Assembly (NCBI GenBank): GCA_023400985.1
Contig: JAEXEN010000039.1
Coordinates: forward strand, 1-39,841
Direction of reading: 5' to 3'
From: Bacillota bacterium
Lineage (GTDB): Bacteria > Bacillota > Clostridia > Christensenellales > CAG-138
DNA length: 39,841 nucleotides
Shown here: positions 8,400-15,394 of the stretch, one piece after another
Layout of the letters: each line of letters begins with the position of its first letter
Numbering within the stretch: position 1 is the stretch's first letter
The notes under the pieces: generated by a model
What the model was told of the DNA's origin: nothing
What the model saw: the letters and a program-made list of their open reading frames with translations, nothing else
Databases searched by the model: none
Position numbers and translations under genes: made by a program

Positions 8400-8642
8400 A
8401 TGCAAGAGCTGTTCAAGGATATGGCGACCATGACATTGGAGGGCGGCTTGGAAGGCGAACTTAACGGGAAACCCGGCTACACAAAGTAATACTATCGGAA
8501 CAAGAATATGGACAATAGCCGGAACGGCCATACGGAAAAGATACGCAGAAATAGTTCTGGCGAGATGGAAACTTCCGTGCCGAAGGATCGCAAGGGGGAT
8601 CTTGAGCCGCAGTTGGTAAGGAAAACAAAAAACGCTCAGTGA
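8400..8642 (+). pseudogene. IS256-family transposase fragment
   Basis: The frame reads MQELFKDMATMTLEGGLEGE, then an in-frame TAA, then YYRNKNMDNSRNGHTEKIRR and ETSVPKDRKGDLEPQLVRKT before a TGA. The NSRNGH and (V/I)PRDR-type G-(E/D)-(F/L)-EPQ blocks are hallmarks of the N-terminal region of IS256/mutator transposases. About 80 of the usual 390-410 codons remain; the catalytic DDE part is missing and no inverted repeats were recognised. It lies directly after the CRISPR array. Confidence 0.8.
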
Positions 8643-8917
8643 AAATATTGAAAAAGGATTGATATACCCGTTTCGTTTTTTAAAATGAATTTCCAGAAAT
8701 CCCCAATTAATAAATCTCTATTATGTACCAGATTCCACAATGGGTTAAGGTAATAACATCGATAGCCTCCCAAACCACAATTTCGTTATATTTTTCGCAT
8801 TCTTTCGGAACAGGGAACTTATGGAATATCCGGCGCGTTTTATGCATTGATGCACGATCTTCGGAGTGTATTGTGGGCGGATATTAAAAAAATGATTACA
8901 TTTTTTTAATATTTTGC
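8643..8917. other. Gene-poor AT-rich stretch
   Basis: No convincing gene. A 46-codon minus-strand frame (8847 down to 8707, starting MHKTRRIFHKFPVPKECEKY) has no ribosome-binding site and no recognisable relatives; it may be a remnant of a lost gene. The stretch ends at the P1 promoter of the surface-protein gene. Confidence 0.4.
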
Positions 8918-8946
8918 TTGACGCGTGTATTTTGCAGTGATATAGT
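8918..8946 (+). promoter_or_regulatory. Upstream promoter P1 of the surface-protein gene
   Basis: TTGACG and TATAGT with exactly 17 bases between them and a TG one base before the -10 (extended -10). It lies about 260 bases before the coding start. Its transcript would begin near 8953 and carry two small hairpins: GGGA-GAAG-TCCC at 8960-8971 and CGCTTC/GAAGCG between 8989 and 9007. Confidence 0.65.
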
Positions 8947-9048
8947 AAGGCATATTAGAGGGAGAAGTCCCAAAAAGCTCTGGCAAAGCGCTTCAAATTG
9001 CGAAGCGTAAAAAATGTTTAGAAGCGTATTGCGCCACCCCCTCAAATA

Positions 9049-9068
9049 TTGTTACGGTTTTGTAACAA
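9049..9068. promoter_or_regulatory. Operator-like dyad just before promoter P2
   Basis: TTGTTAC (9049-9055) and GTAACAA (9062-9068) form a perfect inverted repeat with a 6-base spacer. It ends five bases before the P2 -35 hexamer. The size and position suit a dimeric regulator, either an activator or a repressor. No cognate regulator is identified. Confidence 0.55.
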
Positions 9069-9073
9069 AGTGC

Positions 9074-9102
9074 TTGACAGGGTATGGCGCCCATGCTACA
9101 AT
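9074..9102 (+). promoter_or_regulatory. Main promoter P2 of the surface-protein gene
   Basis: A perfect -35 (TTGACA) and a near-perfect -10 (TACAAT) stand 17 bases apart. This is the best sigma-A promoter in the window and predicts high expression. Transcription should begin near 9109. Confidence 0.8.
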
Positions 9103-9108
9103 GTTGTC

Positions 9109-9204
9109 GTGCAAAAGGGTTTTTCCTGCGGAAAAATCGAAACCACCTCGCCGGAAGGTTCCGGTAAACGGATTCACAAATTATTGAAAGGAGTTTTTTC
9201 AGAC
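9109..9204 (+). promoter_or_regulatory. Structured 5' untranslated leader of the surface-protein mRNA
   Basis: The leader of about 96 bases holds two perfect hairpins: TTTTTCC-TGC-GGAAAAA (9120-9136) and CCGGAA-GG-TTCCGG (9151-9164). They are followed by AAAGGAG, the ribosome-binding site. Stable leaders of this sort often lengthen the life of mRNAs for abundant surface proteins; that role is inferred. Confidence 0.5.
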
Positions 9205-10284
9205 ATGAAGAAACTGTTTGCTCTCGTTCTCACTCTAGCCATGGTGTTCGCGATTGCGGCTCCTGCGATGGCCGCCACTTGGGGTGCGGGCACTCCCGCC
9301 GCCGGCTCCCCGTATGTCGTAAAGGTAACCCAGTTGCAGAAAAACACCGATCTCGCTGGCAACCCTTACTACACCGCTTACCCTGCCAACCTCGGCGTGA
9401 TCGCCAACACTCCGGTGTATTTCCAGGTTGACATTACCGTTCCCAGCACTACCGATCTGAACGCCTACTATCCCAATCCCACAACTGCCGGCACGTTTGG
9501 CGCTACGGTCACTGTGAAGAACATCAACACTCTCGCTGTCGCAGCGGAGTTTGTGGATGGCGTAGCGGCTACCGTCGGTGATGTCGCCACTATTGATGAC
9601 GGTGATATCAAGCTTACTTCTACAAATTGGGCCACCGGTGGCACCGCCGAAAAGGTTTACAGCGCCATCATCACCGGTATTGTGACCAAGACCGCCGATG
9701 CTACTGTTACCGCCGCTGTGGGCTATAGTTCCGCGAAAGCCCTGCCCCTCACCAAGACGGTCGGCGGCGTAGTGTACACCTTTGCCGCTCCCGGCGCTAC
9801 CAGCGCCACTATCACCGGCGACAATGACACTAAATTGACACTTGCTCTCACAAACGACGTGGTTACCGGTATGACGCTGACCATTGGTGCCGACGCTGCT
9901 GCTGTCGATTACATTGCACAGGCTGGCCCGACGTTCCTGTTCTATAATTCGGGCACCAGCGCGATCGAGCAGCTCACCGCTGTCTCTAATCCCGCCGCCT
10001 ATGCGGTTGTTCTTGCCGCGTACAATGCCTACACTGGCATGCTCGGCTTTAGCGCCGGCGCAACCGGTATCTACTACACCACGGCCAACGTTCTTGCGAA
10101 CTTCGGCTACACCAACAGGGCTACCGGTACTGCGACCTACAAGGCCTACAACTCCAGCCTTACCGTGACCGATGGCACCTCCGTCCCGAACACCGGTGAC
10201 AACATGTCCGTGATCGGTTTCGTGATGGTCGGTCTGGCTCTTCTGGCCACCGCCGCCGTCGTTGTGAAGAAGGTTCGTGCGTAA
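9205..10284 (+). CDS. Secreted Ala/Thr-rich surface protein with sortase-type anchor
   Basis: A 359-residue cell-surface protein of unknown function. ATG 9205 is chosen over any earlier start because the P2 transcript begins near 9109, AAAGGAG precedes it, and it begins a classical signal peptide (MKKLFALVLTLAMVFAIAAP, cleavage probably after AMA at about residue 23). The mature part is rich in Ala, Thr, Gly and Val with predicted beta-strand alternation and almost no Cys. The C terminus has VPNTGDN, a hydrophobic helix (VIGFVMVGLALLATAAVVV) and a basic tail KKVRA, the tripartite cell-wall sorting signal; VPNTG replaces canonical LPXTG. No sortase gene is in the window. Two promoters, a structured leader and a strong terminator suggest an abundant, monocistronic product, perhaps an S-layer-like or pilin-like subunit. 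No named domain recognised. Confidence 0.8.
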   Translation: MKKLFALVLTLAMVFAIAAPAMAATWGAGTPAAGSPYVVKVTQLQKNTDLAGNPYYTAYPANLGVIANTPVYFQVDITVPSTTDLNAYYPNPTTAGTFGATVTVKNINTLAVAAEFVDGVAATVGDVATIDDGDIKLTSTNWATGGTAEKVYSAIITGIVTKTADATVTAAVGYSSAKALPLTKTVGGVVYTFAAPGATSATITGDNDTKLTLALTNDVVTGMTLTIGADAAAVDYIAQAGPTFLFYNSGTSAIEQLTAVSNPAAYAVVLAAYNAYTGMLGFSAGATGIYYTTANVLANFGYTNRATGTATYKAYNSSLTVTDGTSVPNTGDNMSVIGFVMVGLALLATAAVVVKKVRA

Positions 10285-10382
10285 ACGCGAGGCCCGAAGG
10301 CCGAGACCTGAGGCGTAACCCGCCGAAGGTTCAAGCTGTGCCTGACGAATCATAACTCCCGCAAGGGGCCCTATAAGCACGG

Positions 10383-10412
10383 AAGAGCCGCTCGTAAGAG
10401 CGGCTCTTTTTT
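10383..10412 (+). terminator. Intrinsic terminator of the surface-protein gene
   Basis: AAGAGCCGCTC pairs perfectly with GAGCGGCTCTT around a GTAA loop, and the stem runs into a T-tract. It lies about 100 bases after the stop codon. Confidence 0.9.
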
Positions 10413-10424
10413 GTGTATAATATA

Positions 10425-11710
10425 GGCTCTACGTCAATAGTTGGGGTAAAGAGAAAATAGACTAACGGTAGCCGTAGCCGATGCGCTTAATGACCTTGAT
10501 CGTATTGTTCACTCCTTCTGTAAAGCCGTTTGAGTAAGGGCAATCGAAAGCGTTGAGGATATACTTCTCCCAGTTTTGCAGCATGGTTAGGCATGCCTCG
10601 AACTCTGGGATGTCCGCCACATGGGCATGAAGGCGGAATTCCCGCAGCCGTTCCTTCGCCTGTAAGGAATTCCTGCTCTCCATGAATTTGTAAAACACTT
10701 CCTTGAGCAGATAAACTTCCCTCAAGTCGCGCGAAACGAGCAACATGCGCTCAAGCGCGGCCTTGCTTTCGTCCGGGAGCCGTGACATATGCGTCAGCAA
10801 GAACTTTCTGCTGTGTTTGAAGTAAATGCGCTCGTCCTTAGGCAGAGCTTTCTGGATTCCTTTTCTTACGTTTTCAAGAGCCCAAGTACAGTAGCGCACT
10901 ATATGGAAGCGGTCGATTACCACCGTTGCCTGAGGCAAGAGCTGTTTGGCAATGTGCAGATACTCCTTGTTCATATTCATAATGGCGCATTGAACCTGAC
11001 GCCTGTTTGAAAAATCATGCAGATATTCGTAAATTTGCGAGATATAACGCGTAGGCAGTATATCCAATATTCGCTTTTCTACCGGTGAGGTCAGTATGCA
11101 TTGAAACTTCCCGTACTCTGTATCTCCCTTGAATTCGTCGATGGACAGAACCTTCGGTAGAGCCACAGGCTTTGCGTAGTCCTTCAGTGAAAGCCACAGG
11201 CCCATGGTAGATTCGGATATGCCAAGCTGCGCTGCGATTTCCTTTCGCGATTGCTTCATCCCCAGCATCCCGACGCATTGCGCTGCCAGCCGGTTCGTGG
11301 GCCTATGTCATTTGGGCACGAGATAGTTGCTTTCGTAAAACCGCTTCCCACGGCAGGGGCAGCGATACCGTCTCTTGCTGTAAATCCAAACCACACACCT
11401 TCCCTGTATGGGGGAATCCTTTACCCGCTGAACACGATAGTCGTGTACCTGTTCCGTTATTGCTTCGCACGCGGGGCAGCAGCTCGCACGTCGCTTCACG
11501 CGCACTTCCAGCACAATTTCTTTCACTTTGTGCTCGATATTTGTTACCTCGAGGTGTTCCACATCCAGCAGTTTTGCGATACAATCAGGGGGAAGTATAT
11601 TTGTCCCCTTTGTCTTGTAGGTTTTGGTTCTGAGTACCCTTAATCTACAAGTTCCTGAAACGATATGCTTCTCTTTTTTATCCCTCTGCCCCAATGTTTA
11701 GTGCAGAACC
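10425..11710 (-). mobile_element. ISL3-family insertion sequence
   Basis: The ends are imperfect inverted repeats. The right end starts GGCTCTAC (10425) and reaches TTGGGGTAAAGAG; the left end, read on the minus strand from 11710, starts GGTTCTGC and reaches TTGGGGCAGAGGG. The GG(C/T)TCT tips fit ISL3 elements. The element is about 1.29 kb, normal for the family. The 8 bases on either side (ATAATATA and TTAAAAAA) do not form a clear target duplication. It sits between the surface-protein terminator and the amino-acid ABC operon. Confidence 0.75.
10462..11694 (-). pseudogene. ISL3-family transposase with an internal stop codon
   Basis: DDE transposase. The N-terminal part has the Cys-rich zinc-binding domain (SCCPACEAITEQVHDYR, YRCPCRGKRFYESNYLVPK). 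An in-frame TGA at 11308-11310 follows; the same frame then continues as HRPTNRLAAQCVGMLGMKQS with the HTH segment, then VLSIDEFKGD (first Asp), TVVIDRFHIVRYC (second Asp) and SNGFTEGVNNTIKVIKRIGY (Glu). The catalytic triad is complete, so one C-to-T change (CGA to TGA) could account for the break. The C terminus stops at GYGYR, where relatives usually run on with another 10-15 residues. The ATG at 11694 lies inside the terminal repeat, so the true start may be further in. Confidence 0.88.
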
Positions 11711-11775
11711 TTAAAAAAGGTGCATTCCAAGCGCGCCGGGCTTTTTATCCCTGCAAGATATCTTCAAAATACTTC

Positions 11776-11804
11776 TTTACTTTATTATGATAAAGTGATA
11801 TTGT
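11776..11804 (+). promoter_or_regulatory. Candidate promoter of the amino-acid ABC operon
   Basis: TTTACT and TATTGT stand 17 bases apart with a TG one base before the -10 (extended -10). It lies 55 bases before the ATG of the binding protein and outside the ISL3 element. Consensus match only. Confidence 0.4.
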
Positions 11805-11858
11805 ATCAAAGTGCAGCGTATATACGTTTAATCATTTATTGAACAGGAAGGATCTACC

Positions 11859-12653
11859 ATGAAACTTCGAAAGCCCGTCTTCGCCATTCTTATGCTTGCC
11901 CTTGTACTTGCGCTCGCGTGCGGCTGCGGGGCGCAAAGCCCGCAAAAGCGCACGCTGAACCTCGGGTTCGACGCGGAATTCCCGCCCTACGGCTATATGG
12001 GGGAAGACGGCGAATATACCGGTTTCGATATCGATATGGCCAAGGCGCTTTGCGAGCGGCTTGATTGGGAATTGAAGCTTGTGCCCATCAGCTGGGATTC
12101 CAGGGATATGGAGCTTGAAAGCGGCACGATCGATTGCATTTGGAACGGCTTCACCATCAACGGACGCGAGGAGCAGTATACGTGGACGGATGCGTATATG
12201 GATAATTCGCAGGTGTTTGTGGTGCGCTCGGACAGCGGCATTGTAAGCTTTTCTGACCTTGCCGGCAAAATCGTTGCCGTGCAAACCGAAAGCTCCGCGC
12301 AAGCCGCGCTCGAGGCGGAGGAAAACGCCGAGCTTCTCGCTTCCTTTTCCAAGCTCGAAAAGGTGGGGGATTATAACACCGCCTTTATGAAGCTGGAAAG
12401 CGGTGCGGCGGACGCCATCGCTATGGACGCAGGCGTAGCGCGCTTCCAAACGGAAGGCCGTGAGGATGCGTTTATGCTACTTGATGAAGCGCTCGTGGCG
12501 GAAAAGTACGGCATAGGCTTTTTGCTCGGGAATACCGAACTTCGCGACGAGGTGCAAGCGGAGCTTATGAAAATGGCCGAAGACGGCGCCTTTGCCGAAA
12601 TTTCCAATAAGTGGTTCGGCTACGACGTGTGCATCCTCGGGGCGGCGTCATGA
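11859..12653 (+). CDS. Polar amino-acid ABC transporter, substrate-binding lipoprotein
   Basis: Family 3 (HisJ/GlnH-type) extracellular binding protein that delivers an amino acid to the membrane complex. It has 264 residues, a lipoprotein signal peptide with the lipidated Cys at 21 or 23 (LALACGCG), then LNLGFDAEFPPYGYMGEDGE and YTGFDIDMAKALCERLDWEL, the family's defining ligand-cleft blocks, and SGTIDCIWNGFTINGREEQY. The start has an AGGAAGGA site. Its stop overlaps the permease start. The ligand cannot be named from sequence. In this family acidic and polar amino acids or cystine are common ligands. Confidence 0.93.
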   Translation: MKLRKPVFAILMLALVLALACGCGAQSPQKRTLNLGFDAEFPPYGYMGEDGEYTGFDIDMAKALCERLDWELKLVPISWDSRDMELESGTIDCIWNGFTINGREEQYTWTDAYMDNSQVFVVRSDSGIVSFSDLAGKIVAVQTESSAQAALEAEENAELLASFSKLEKVGDYNTAFMKLESGAADAIAMDAGVARFQTEGREDAFMLLDEALVAEKYGIGFLLGNTELRDEVQAELMKMAEDGAFAEISNKWFGYDVCILGAAS

Positions 12654-13300
12654 GCTTTTCCAATGTTTTCATGCAGCTTGGCGCGGGGATGCTCATAAGC
12701 GTTTCGATCTATGCGCTCACGCTCCTATTTGCTATCCCGCTCGCGCTGCCGCTTGCGCTTTCCCGCATGAGCAAACGCAAGGCGCTTCGCTTTCCCGCTG
12801 CCGCATACATCTCGTTCCTTCGCGGCACGCCGCTGATGCTGCAAATACTTGTGGTCTATTTCGGGCCGTGGTACCTATTGCGCATACAAATCGACTTTTC
12901 GTATAAGCTCTACGCCGTCGTCATTGCGTTCGCGCTCAATTACGCGGCGTATTTTGCGGAGATCTACCGCGCGGGCATCGAAAGCATCCCCTTGGGCCAG
13001 CGCGAGGCGGCACAGGTGCTTGGGTACACAAAAAGCCAGGCGTTTTGCCGCGTGATACTGCCGCAGGTCGTCAAGCGCATTTTACCGCCCATGGCGAACG
13101 AGGCGATCACGCTCATTAAGGATACCTCGCTCGCGTTCGCCATCGGCGTGATGGATATGTTCACCTACGCGCGGCAAATCGCGAGCGCTCAAAAAAGCAT
13201 GCTCCCTCTTATTGCCGCCGCGGCTTTCTACTATGTGTTCAACCTCGCCGTGGCGTGGGCCTTCGGGCGTTTTGAAAAGCGCCTTTCGTATTATAGGTGA
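12650..13300 (+). CDS. Polar amino-acid ABC transporter, permease
   Basis: HisM/GlnP-type inner-membrane subunit of 216 residues. It starts MSFSNVFMQLGAGMLISVSI at an ATG that overlaps the preceding stop (ATGA), so translation is coupled. Several hydrophobic helices are visible, with FLRGTPLMLQILVVYFG (a strong family signature) and the EAA loop EAAQVLGYTKSQAFCRVILP, which docks on the ATPase. Only one permease gene is present, so the membrane channel is probably a homodimer. Confidence 0.93.
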   Translation: MSFSNVFMQLGAGMLISVSIYALTLLFAIPLALPLALSRMSKRKALRFPAAAYISFLRGTPLMLQILVVYFGPWYLLRIQIDFSYKLYAVVIAFALNYAAYFAEIYRAGIESIPLGQREAAQVLGYTKSQAFCRVILPQVVKRILPPMANEAITLIKDTSLAFAIGVMDMFTYARQIASAQKSMLPLIAAAAFYYVFNLAVAWAFGRFEKRLSYYR

Positions 13301-13305
13301 CGCAA

Positions 13306-14076
13306 ATGAAAACGGTTTTGAAAATGGAGAATATCGTAAAGCGCTTTGGCGAGCGGGAAATTTTGAAGGGAATATCCCTCTCTCTTGCGGAAGGCGAGGC
13401 CGTATCCGTAATCGGCCCTTCCGGCGGCGGCAAATCCACACTGCTTCGCGTGGCGGCCATGCTCGAGCGCGCGGACGGCGGCAACTTAAGCTACGGCGAG
13501 CTTTCGGCCGCGGAGGCAACGGCACAAGGTATGCGCTATGCGGGAAAGGCGCGGCTCCGCGCGTGTACGCTGCGCTTTGGCATGGTGTTTCAAAGCTTCG
13601 AGCTTTTTCCACATAGAAGCGTGCTGCAAAATGTTGCCGACGCGCCCGTTTATGTGAAGAAAACGCCGCGCGAGAAGGCAGAAAAGCGCGCCTTGGAGCT
13701 TCTCGATTCCGTAGGGCTCAAGGATCGCGCCTTGAACTACCCGTACCAGCTTTCGGGCGGTGAAAAGCAGCGCGTCTGCATCGCCCGCGCGCTTGCGATG
13801 GAGCCCGGAATGCTGTTTTTTGACGAGCCAACAAGCGCGCTCGACCCGGAAAGCACGCGCGGCGTATTGAAGATCATCCGCAGCCTTGCCGAGAAGGGTA
13901 TGACCATGCTCGTGGTGACGCACGAAATGGCGTTTGCCCGCGCCGTGGCGGATAAAGTGATATTCCTGGAGGATGGCGTTATCATAGAGGAAGGCTGCGC
14001 CGAACTTCTTGACGCTCCGAGATCCGCGCGTGCGCGCGCCTTCTTGACCGGGGAGCTTTCCTGTGCTACCGTATAA
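13306..14076 (+). CDS. Polar amino-acid ABC transporter, ATP-binding protein
   Basis: GlnQ/HisP-type ATPase of about 256 residues. Motifs in order: Walker A (GPSGGGKST), Q-loop (FGMVFQSFELFPH), signature LSGGEKQRV, Walker B (MLFFDEPTSALDPES) and the switch His (VVTHEM). The ATG at 13306 has an AGGTGA site six bases upstream; GTG at 13297, overlapping the permease stop, is the alternative. It closes the three-gene operon. The segment between Walker A and Q-loop is somewhat long but otherwise ordinary. Confidence 0.93.
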   Translation: MKTVLKMENIVKRFGEREILKGISLSLAEGEAVSVIGPSGGGKSTLLRVAAMLERADGGNLSYGELSAAEATAQGMRYAGKARLRACTLRFGMVFQSFELFPHRSVLQNVADAPVYVKKTPREKAEKRALELLDSVGLKDRALNYPYQLSGGEKQRVCIARALAMEPGMLFFDEPTSALDPESTRGVLKIIRSLAEKGMTMLVVTHEMAFARAVADKVIFLEDGVIIEEGCAELLDAPRSARARAFLTGELSCATV

Positions 14077-14111
14077 GTGTAGTAAAGCACAAAAGCATAG
14101 GAGGCGCGCAT

Positions 14112-14402
14112 ATGTACGAAAGCAAGCTTCGCGGTTTGGATATGGACGCGCTGTTTCAGGCCGTTCTGACGCTTGAAAACGAGGAGGATTGCTACCGCTT
14201 TTTCGAGGATCTGTGCACCATCAACGAGCTCATGGCGATGAGCCAGCGCTTCGCGGTGGCTCGGTTGCTGAAAAAGGGCGAAACCTATACCGCCATCGCG
14301 GAAAAGACGGGCGCATCCACGGCTACCATCTCCCGCGTGAACCGCTGCCTTGTGTACGGCGCGTCGGGGTATACGAAGGCGCTCGAGCGGCTCGGAGAGT
14401 GA
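14112..14402 (+). CDS. yerC: YerC/YecD-family TrpR-like DNA-binding protein
   Basis: A 96-residue protein of the TrpR superfamily, called YerC/YecD in Firmicutes. It shows the helical segment LENEEDCYRFFEDLCTINEL, the family's recognisable block MAMSQRFAVARLLKKGETYT and the helix-turn-helix AIAEKTGASTATISRVNRCL, ending near YGASGYTKALERLGE. Start: TAGGAGG eight bases before ATG. Its target genes are unknown. It lies 35 bases behind the ABC operon and 15 before the Spx-like gene, so it may be cotranscribed with either. Confidence 0.9.
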   Translation: MYESKLRGLDMDALFQAVLTLENEEDCYRFFEDLCTINELMAMSQRFAVARLLKKGETYTAIAEKTGASTATISRVNRCLVYGASGYTKALERLGE

Positions 14403-14417
14403 GAAAGAGAATTAAGG

Positions 14418-14861
14418 ATGACGATCTTATGCTACCCCAAATGCACCACCTGCCAAAAAGCGCTCGCGTGGCTTAACGCGCGGGGCGTGCCGTATGCGTA
14501 TCGCAATATAAAGGAGGAGAACCCCTCGTACGAGGAGCTCAAGGCATGGCATGCAAAAAGCGGCCTTCCGCTGAGGGCGTTTTTTAACACAAGCGGTCTT
14601 TCCTACAAGGCGCTCAATTTAAAAGACAGGCTACCGACGATAAGTTCGGATGAGGCGCTGAAGCTCCTTTCGGTCGACGGCATGCTCGTAAAGCGCCCGC
14701 TCGTGATCGCGGATGAAGTAGTGCTCGTCGGCTTTCGGGAAAAGGAATGGGAGAAGGCGCTATCGCAGAGAACGGTCAAGACCATTTCTTTAGGCCGTTC
14801 GAAGAACGAAGCCGAAGCGCCGCCAATGAGTTCTCAAACGGGAGGCGCCTCAGGCACTTGA
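14418..14861 (+). CDS. Spx/ArsC-family thioredoxin-fold protein
   Basis: A 147-residue member of the ArsC/Spx/MgsR family. The N terminus MTILCYPKCTTCQKALAWLN carries the CxxC redox pair at the start of the thioredoxin fold; later comes KAWHAKSGLPLRAFFNTSGL and DGMLVKRPLVIADEVVLVGF, the arginine-containing block typical of ArsC-like proteins. Family members either reduce substrates or, like Spx, bind RNA polymerase; sequence alone does not decide. After about residue 118 there is a polar tail (RSKNEAEAPPMSSQTGGASG) not usual in the family, possibly an accidental extension into former intergenic DNA. Confidence 0.85.
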   Translation: MTILCYPKCTTCQKALAWLNARGVPYAYRNIKEENPSYEELKAWHAKSGLPLRAFFNTSGLSYKALNLKDRLPTISSDEALKLLSVDGMLVKRPLVIADEVVLVGFREKEWEKALSQRTVKTISLGRSKNEAEAPPMSSQTGGASGT

Positions 14862-14959
14862 AATACGGACCTTCGTAAAGAAGCCAGGCAACCATCGCAA
14901 ACTGCATCCCCTCCTATATTCTTGGACGTGTGGCTTACGGGAACGCTTAAGTTACTGAC

Positions 14960-15055
14960 ATTGCTCCGTAGCGAGCATGGATTAAAATATTTCAGCCACG
15001 TTTTCCATGATTATCGCGCTGCCGTCGCTCCCCCGCGGGGAGTATGGATGCAAAT
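14960..15055 (+). CRISPR. Eroded second CRISPR relic: two degenerate repeats, one 35-base spacer
   Basis: The copy at 15024-15055 begins GTCGCTCCCC, keeps the palindrome core and ends GGATGCAAAT; against the 8183 repeat it lacks one C and has four substitutions. Upstream, 14960-14988 reads ATTGCTCC, then GTA, then GCGAGCATGGATTAAAAT, matching the repeat's ends with the middle shortened. The interval between the two (14989-15023) is exactly 35 bases, the same as the spacer at 8216-8250. Orientation is the same as the main array. No further copies were found at the expected distance on either side. Confidence 0.72.
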
Positions 15056-15192
15056 AGGGGGCCGTCACTGTCATCAAGTCTGCATTGGCCCTTTCTTCCG
15101 CATGGCGATGCTAATAACTTATGTGCACCGGTTCGTGGAACGGTTAAGACCGTTCCCTATATAGTGATTGGCAATAGCGCGTCTATAGCTCC

Positions 15193-15225
15193 GGGGGATT
15201 CTTCGCCTGCGGCTCAGAATGACAA
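15193..15225. repeat. REP-like intergenic sequence
   Basis: The sequence around GATTCTTCGCC and CTCAGAATGACA is a small dyad (ATTCT/AGAAT) of a kind I recall seeing many times between genes in bacterial genomes. Copy number in this genome cannot be checked here. Confidence 0.35.
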
Positions 15226-15351
15226 TAACATCAGAAGTTTGCCGGAGGTGTAGATCAAAATATTGTCTTGCTCGTTTTTTGATTCCAGTCGATGTTGTCG
15301 CTCTCCCGTACAGTAGCGGTCATGCTGCATCTAGGACCGCCTTCCGCGTAC

Positions 15352-15371
15352 AAAAAAACCGCCCTCGGCGG
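15352..15371 (-). terminator. Intrinsic terminator of the ppx/divIC/yab operon
   Basis: On the minus strand CCGCC-GAG-GGCGG is followed by seven T residues, 24 bases after the ppx-like stop codon. The stem is short but GC-only. Confidence 0.65.
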
Positions 15372-15394
15372 CCTTCCCACTTCTCTTATTTTCT

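Larger units (their letters stand above)
14862..15394. other. Gene-free stretch with CRISPR relic and repeats
   Basis: No supportable gene between the Spx-like gene and the end of the ppx-like gene. It holds an eroded two-repeat CRISPR relic (14960-15055), a REP-like sequence (15193-15225) and the minus-strand terminator of the ppx-like gene. Frames here are short and without ribosome-binding sites. Confidence 0.7.

Noticed and set aside
8707..8847. 46-codon minus-strand frame
   Set aside because: No ribosome-binding site and no known relatives; noted as possible remnant only.
9049..9204. Extended reading frame upstream of the surface-protein ATG
   Set aside because: It crosses the operator dyad and promoter P2; the ATG at 9205 has the ribosome-binding site and signal peptide.
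9235..10380. Long minus-strand frame of 381 codons
   Set aside because: It is the antisense shadow of the surface-protein gene, Gly/Arg/His-rich without any recognisable domain or start signal.
11729..11747. Possible terminator (AAGC...GCTT followed by T-run) after the ISL3 element
   Set aside because: The stem is only four pairs with a mismatch; not strong enough to call.
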